The notes beneath the pieces are model-generated. The model saw only the letters and a program-made list of their open reading frames with translations, was not told where the DNA came from and made no database searches. Below, piece by piece: positions 49,438-51,653 of a DNA stretch of 51,653 nt. The DNA is from CAG-877 sp045627525 (GTDB taxonomy: Bacteria > Bacillota_I > Bacilli_A > RF39 > UBA660). The translations under genes and the position numbers were made by a program. The DNA lies in assembly GCA_045627525.1 (NCBI GenBank), contig JAZQNW010000014.1, positions 1 through 51,653 of the forward strand, read 5' to 3'. The stretch's first letter is position 1. The number at the start of each line of letters is the position of its first letter.

Positions 49438-49992
49438 ATGAAAAATAATAAGGGTTTTACTTTAGTTGAACTTTTAGCGACAATTGTAATTTTAGGTATA
49501 ATTATGGTAGTAGCAGTTCCAAATGTTACAGGTATTTTAAGTAATAATAGAGCTTCTACCTATATAAGTGATGCTAAGAAATTGGTGTCAAATGCTGAAT
49601 ATATTTTGAGAAAAGATAGTAGTAAAATACAAAAACCAGCAAATGGTGATTGTATTGTATTTAGTTTAGGCTATCTTGACAATGGTGAATTTAACAATGC
49701 ACCTAATGGTGGAGAATATTCAAAAGAAAAATCATATGTAATTGTTAAAAGAAATGGAAGTTCAATGGATTATTATGTAGAATTACTTGAAAAGATAGAG
49801 AATAAAAATGGCAGCTCTAGTTATAGAGGATGGTTATTATCTGAAAGTTCTGCTCTTGATTTAGATGATGCTAAGACAAAGATAAATAATAAGTCAGATG
49901 TAGTTGATATAACTAATGCTAATAAAAATACAATTAAAACTAAGGCTTCAGCTGCTTCTTGTCATAGTATATTAAATGTTTATTCTGAGTAA
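49438..49992 (+). CDS. type IV pilin-like prepilin 1
   Basis: A 184-residue prepilin. The short basic leader MKNNKG is followed by the cleavage and methylation motif FTLVEL with Glu5 of the mature protein, then a hydrophobic stem helix ending near residue 30. The outside domain (about 35-184) has two cysteines, in GDCIVF and AASCHS, which could form a disulfide. It could be a subunit of a competence-type or type IV pilus, but no assembly ATPase, platform protein or prepilin peptidase gene is in the window. AGGTGAAAT precedes the ATG. Confidence 0.9.
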   Translation: MKNNKGFTLVELLATIVILGIIMVVAVPNVTGILSNNRASTYISDAKKLVSNAEYILRKDSSKIQKPANGDCIVFSLGYLDNGEFNNAPNGGEYSKEKSYVIVKRNGSSMDYYVELLEKIENKNGSSSYRGWLLSESSALDLDDAKTKINNKSDVVDITNANKNTIKTKASAASCHSILNVYSE

Positions 49993-50024
49993 TGTAAATT
50001 TTTATGTAAACACAAAAAAAGGAA

Positions 50025-50053
50025 TTGAATTTTAAAATTACTTATGCTATGAT
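50025..50053 (+). promoter_or_regulatory. promoter of pilin gene 2
   Basis: TTGAAT (50025-50030), 17-base spacer, TATGAT (50048-50053) with extended TGC. The second pilin gene can therefore be expressed separately. Confidence 0.75.
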
Positions 50054-50092
50054 GGTAATGTAAAAAAAATAGAAAGAGAGAGTGAAAAAAAC

Positions 50093-50620
50093 ATGAAAAA
50101 GTTAAACAAAAATGGTTTTACTTTAGTTGAACTATTGGCTGTAATCGTTATCATGGGTATTTTGATGATGGTTGCTATCCCAAGTATTTCAAGAACAATC
50201 GAAAATTCAAGAAAGGATACATTCATGGATATCGCTAAGACTTATGCTACATCTGCTTCAACTGCTTGGTCTGCAGATGGAATTGCTTGTGGTGGAACAG
50301 AGGCTTCTGCTTTAGCGGCAGGAACTTATTATATTCAAGTTGATTCTGATGATAATTTCTTACTTGATCAAGGTGGTACATCTTCTTGGGGAAATAAACC
50401 AGTTAGGGTGTTAATCAAAGTAGTTACAGCTGCTGGTACTGATGGAGTTATGAAACCTAAATTTTATGTTTCTATGTCAGATGATACACATTATGTTGAT
50501 GGTATAGGTGAAGATCTTGAATACTCTGCTATACGTCGTGGAAATGTTAAGGTAGATAGTGGTAAAAAAATAGCAGATCTTGCTGTTCCAACTGGCGCAA
50601 CTTCATGTGTAGCTAATTAA
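50093..50620 (+). CDS. type IV pilin-like prepilin 2 (probable major pilin)
   Basis: A 175-residue prepilin with leader MKKLNKNG, then FTLVELLAVIVIMGIL and a stem helix to about residue 32. The outside domain has two cysteines, in GIACGG and TSCVAN near the C-terminus. Compared with neighbours the codons are less AT-biased (for example ATC, GGC and GCT), and the gene has its own good promoter and a strong terminator. These features suit an abundant protein, so this is more likely the major subunit. No other pilus gene is in the window. Confidence 0.92.
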   Translation: MKKLNKNGFTLVELLAVIVIMGILMMVAIPSISRTIENSRKDTFMDIAKTYATSASTAWSADGIACGGTEASALAAGTYYIQVDSDDNFLLDQGGTSSWGNKPVRVLIKVVTAAGTDGVMKPKFYVSMSDDTHYVDGIGEDLEYSAIRRGNVKVDSGKKIADLAVPTGATSCVAN

Positions 50621-50630
50621 ATTAGAATTT

Positions 50631-50657
50631 AAGACTTCGTAAGAAGTCTTTTTTTTG
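50631..50657 (+). terminator. terminator of pilin gene 2
   Basis: Perfect stem AAGACTTC/GAAGTCTT with a GTAA tetraloop and a run of T. Confidence 0.92.
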
Positions 50658-50668
50658 TCTTTGTTTTT

Positions 50669-50677
50669 TGATATAAT
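50669..50677 (+). promoter_or_regulatory. extended -10 promoter of nfo
   Basis: TGATATAAT, 15 bases before the start codon, placed shortly after the pilin terminator. No -35 at normal spacing. Confidence 0.6.
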
Positions 50678-50692
50678 TTAGATGGTGATATT

Positions 50693-51568
50693 ATGTTATA
50701 TATAGGTAGTCATGTTAGTTTTACTAAGAATAGTCAATTGATGGGTAGTTTGAATGAGGCTTTATGGTATGGGGCTAATACTTTTATGTTTTATACTGGT
50801 GCTCCTCAGAATACAAATAGATATCCTATTGATGATGGGTTGACATTGCAAGCTTTAGAAAAGATGAAGGATGTTGGAATTGATTATTCTAAAGTTGTTG
50901 TTCATGCTCCATATATTGTTAATCTTGCTAATGGTGATCCTGATAAGTTTAATTTTTCGGTTAGATTTTTAAAAGAAGAATTAGATAGATGTGATCAATT
51001 AGGAGTTAAGTATTTAGTATTACATCCTGGTAGTCATGTTGGATCTGGAATTGATGAGGGTATTAATTCTATAGCGAGAGGATTAAATATGATACTTGGT
51101 CATAATAATGTTATTGTTTTACTTGAGACTATGGCTGGTAAGGGTAGTGAAGTTGGTTCTAAATTAGAAGAAATTAAAAGAATAATTGATCTTGTTTCTG
51201 ATAAATGCCATGTAGGAGTATGTTTAGATACTTGTCATTTAAGTGATAGTGGTTATGATATTAGTAATTTTGATAAATTTTTAGATGATTTTGATAATAT
51301 TATTGGTATTTCTAAAATAGGTTGTATTCATGTAAATGACAGTAAAAATGATAATGGTTCTCATAAAGATAGACATGAGAATATTGGCTTTGGAAAAATA
51401 GGTTTTGATACTTTATTAAATATTATTTATAATGAAAGATTAAAAGATGTTTCTAAAATATTAGAAACACCTTATGTAGATAAGGAATATGCTCCTTATA
51501 AGTATGAAATAGAAATGATAAGAAATAAGAAATTTGATAATGATTTAATTGATAAGATTAAGAATTAA
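50693..51568 (+). CDS. nfo: deoxyribonuclease IV (endonuclease IV)
   Basis: A 291-residue AP endonuclease that cuts 5' of abasic sites with a three-zinc centre. The ligand-bearing motifs are in order: VVHAPYIVNLAN, VLHPGSHVG, LLETMAGKGSEVG, GVCLDTCHLSDSGYD, IHVNDSKN, KDRHENIGFG and ETPY. Length is slightly above the E. coli enzyme and normal for Firmicutes. GGTGATATT precedes the ATG. Its last 11 bases overlap the end of a convergent frame on the minus strand. Confidence 0.96.
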   Translation: MLYIGSHVSFTKNSQLMGSLNEALWYGANTFMFYTGAPQNTNRYPIDDGLTLQALEKMKDVGIDYSKVVVHAPYIVNLANGDPDKFNFSVRFLKEELDRCDQLGVKYLVLHPGSHVGSGIDEGINSIARGLNMILGHNNVIVLLETMAGKGSEVGSKLEEIKRIIDLVSDKCHVGVCLDTCHLSDSGYDISNFDKFLDDFDNIIGISKIGCIHVNDSKNDNGSHKDRHENIGFGKIGFDTLLNIIYNERLKDVSKILETPYVDKEYAPYKYEIEMIRNKKFDNDLIDKIKN

Positions 51569-51653
51569 AATATGTTTTATATAATTTTATTATTTCTTCA
51601 TAAAGATTTTCACTGATTTTTGGTTTTAATAATTCTAATATTTTATTATTACC
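51558..51653 (-). CDS. 3' end of an unidentified convergent gene (partial)
   Basis: An open minus-strand frame runs from the window edge to a TAA at 51560-51558, giving the last 31 residues (ending EEIIKLYKTYFNS). It is helical and charged, uses the same codons as its neighbours, and overlaps the end of nfo tail to tail. The gene is cut by the window edge and cannot be identified. Confidence 0.5.
   Translation of the reverse strand, partial: GNNKILELLKPKISENLYEEIIKLYKTYFNS

Noticed and set aside
1..51653. CRISPR array, insertion sequence, prophage, rRNA or tRNA gene
   Set aside because: No regularly spaced repeats, transposase, phage structural genes or cloverleaf-like segments were seen in any intergenic space.

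Overview
This is a chromosomal window from a very AT-rich, low-GC Gram-positive bacterium, most likely an uncultured member of the class Bacilli (Erysipelotrichia or RF39-like gut lineages). Gene content and gene order resemble Bacillus throughout: rbgA-rnhB, topA-xerC, comN-secDF, rel-dtd-hisS-aspS-6S RNA-tcdA, lexA with a divergent SOS gene, polA-mutM, murG-murB-divIB-ftsA-ftsZ, yqeG-yqeH, dnaG-sigA-trmK and nfo. The standard code fits: TGA is used as a stop and TGG for tryptophan. There is no insertion sequence, prophage, CRISPR array, rRNA or tRNA. Most genes lie on the + strand, with small minus-strand groups at 17.1-17.8, 19.7-20.3, 24.9-27.0, 35.1-36.0 and 47.1-47.5 kb.

Layout. 0-7 kb: HEAT-like protein, ribosome-assembly GTPase RbgA, RNase HII, topoisomerase I, two unrecognised proteins, XerC. 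7-13.3 kb: apparent operon comN-secDF-rel-dtd-AI-2E family permease. 13.3-16.3 kb: a T-box leader and hisS-aspS; the leader appears to read tRNA-Asp, HisRS has an unusual Cys/His-rich tail, and AspRS is the short archaeal type. 16.4-19.7 kb: membrane protein, convergent hydrolase, 6S RNA, an unknown gene, and tcdA. 19.7-24.1 kb: lexA, a divergent 48-residue membrane peptide under an SOS-box promoter, then polA-mutM. 24.1-27 kb: a sortase, then a minus-strand tmcAL-gmk-small membrane protein operon.

27.2-35 kb: cell wall and division genes murG-murB-divIB, two tandem GT-C-like membrane proteins, then ftsA-ftsZ. 35-37.5 kb: arginase-family enzyme and murE. 37.6-42 kb: an envelope and possible sporulation block with a YjcZ-like micropeptide, VanZ-like protein, flippase, an uninterrupted SigK-like sigma factor and an Ig-like/NodB polysaccharide deacetylase. 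42-47 kb: yqeG-yqeH and dnaG-sigA-trmK. 47-51.6 kb: DUF3792 and DUF421 membrane proteins, a GHL10 glycosidase-like protein, two prepilins, endonuclease IV and the tail of a convergent gene.

The genome is packed tightly. Many stop codons lie inside the hairpin of their own terminator, two convergent gene pairs share one palindrome, and several promoters start directly after a terminator T-tract. Extended -10 promoters (TGnTATAAT) are common. The most promising new items are the SOS-controlled micropeptide beside lexA, the metal-binding-like HisRS tail, the tandem GT-C proteins inside the division cluster, and the unknown gene between 6S RNA and tcdA. All functions are read from sequence by recognition of motifs and families; no database search was run.
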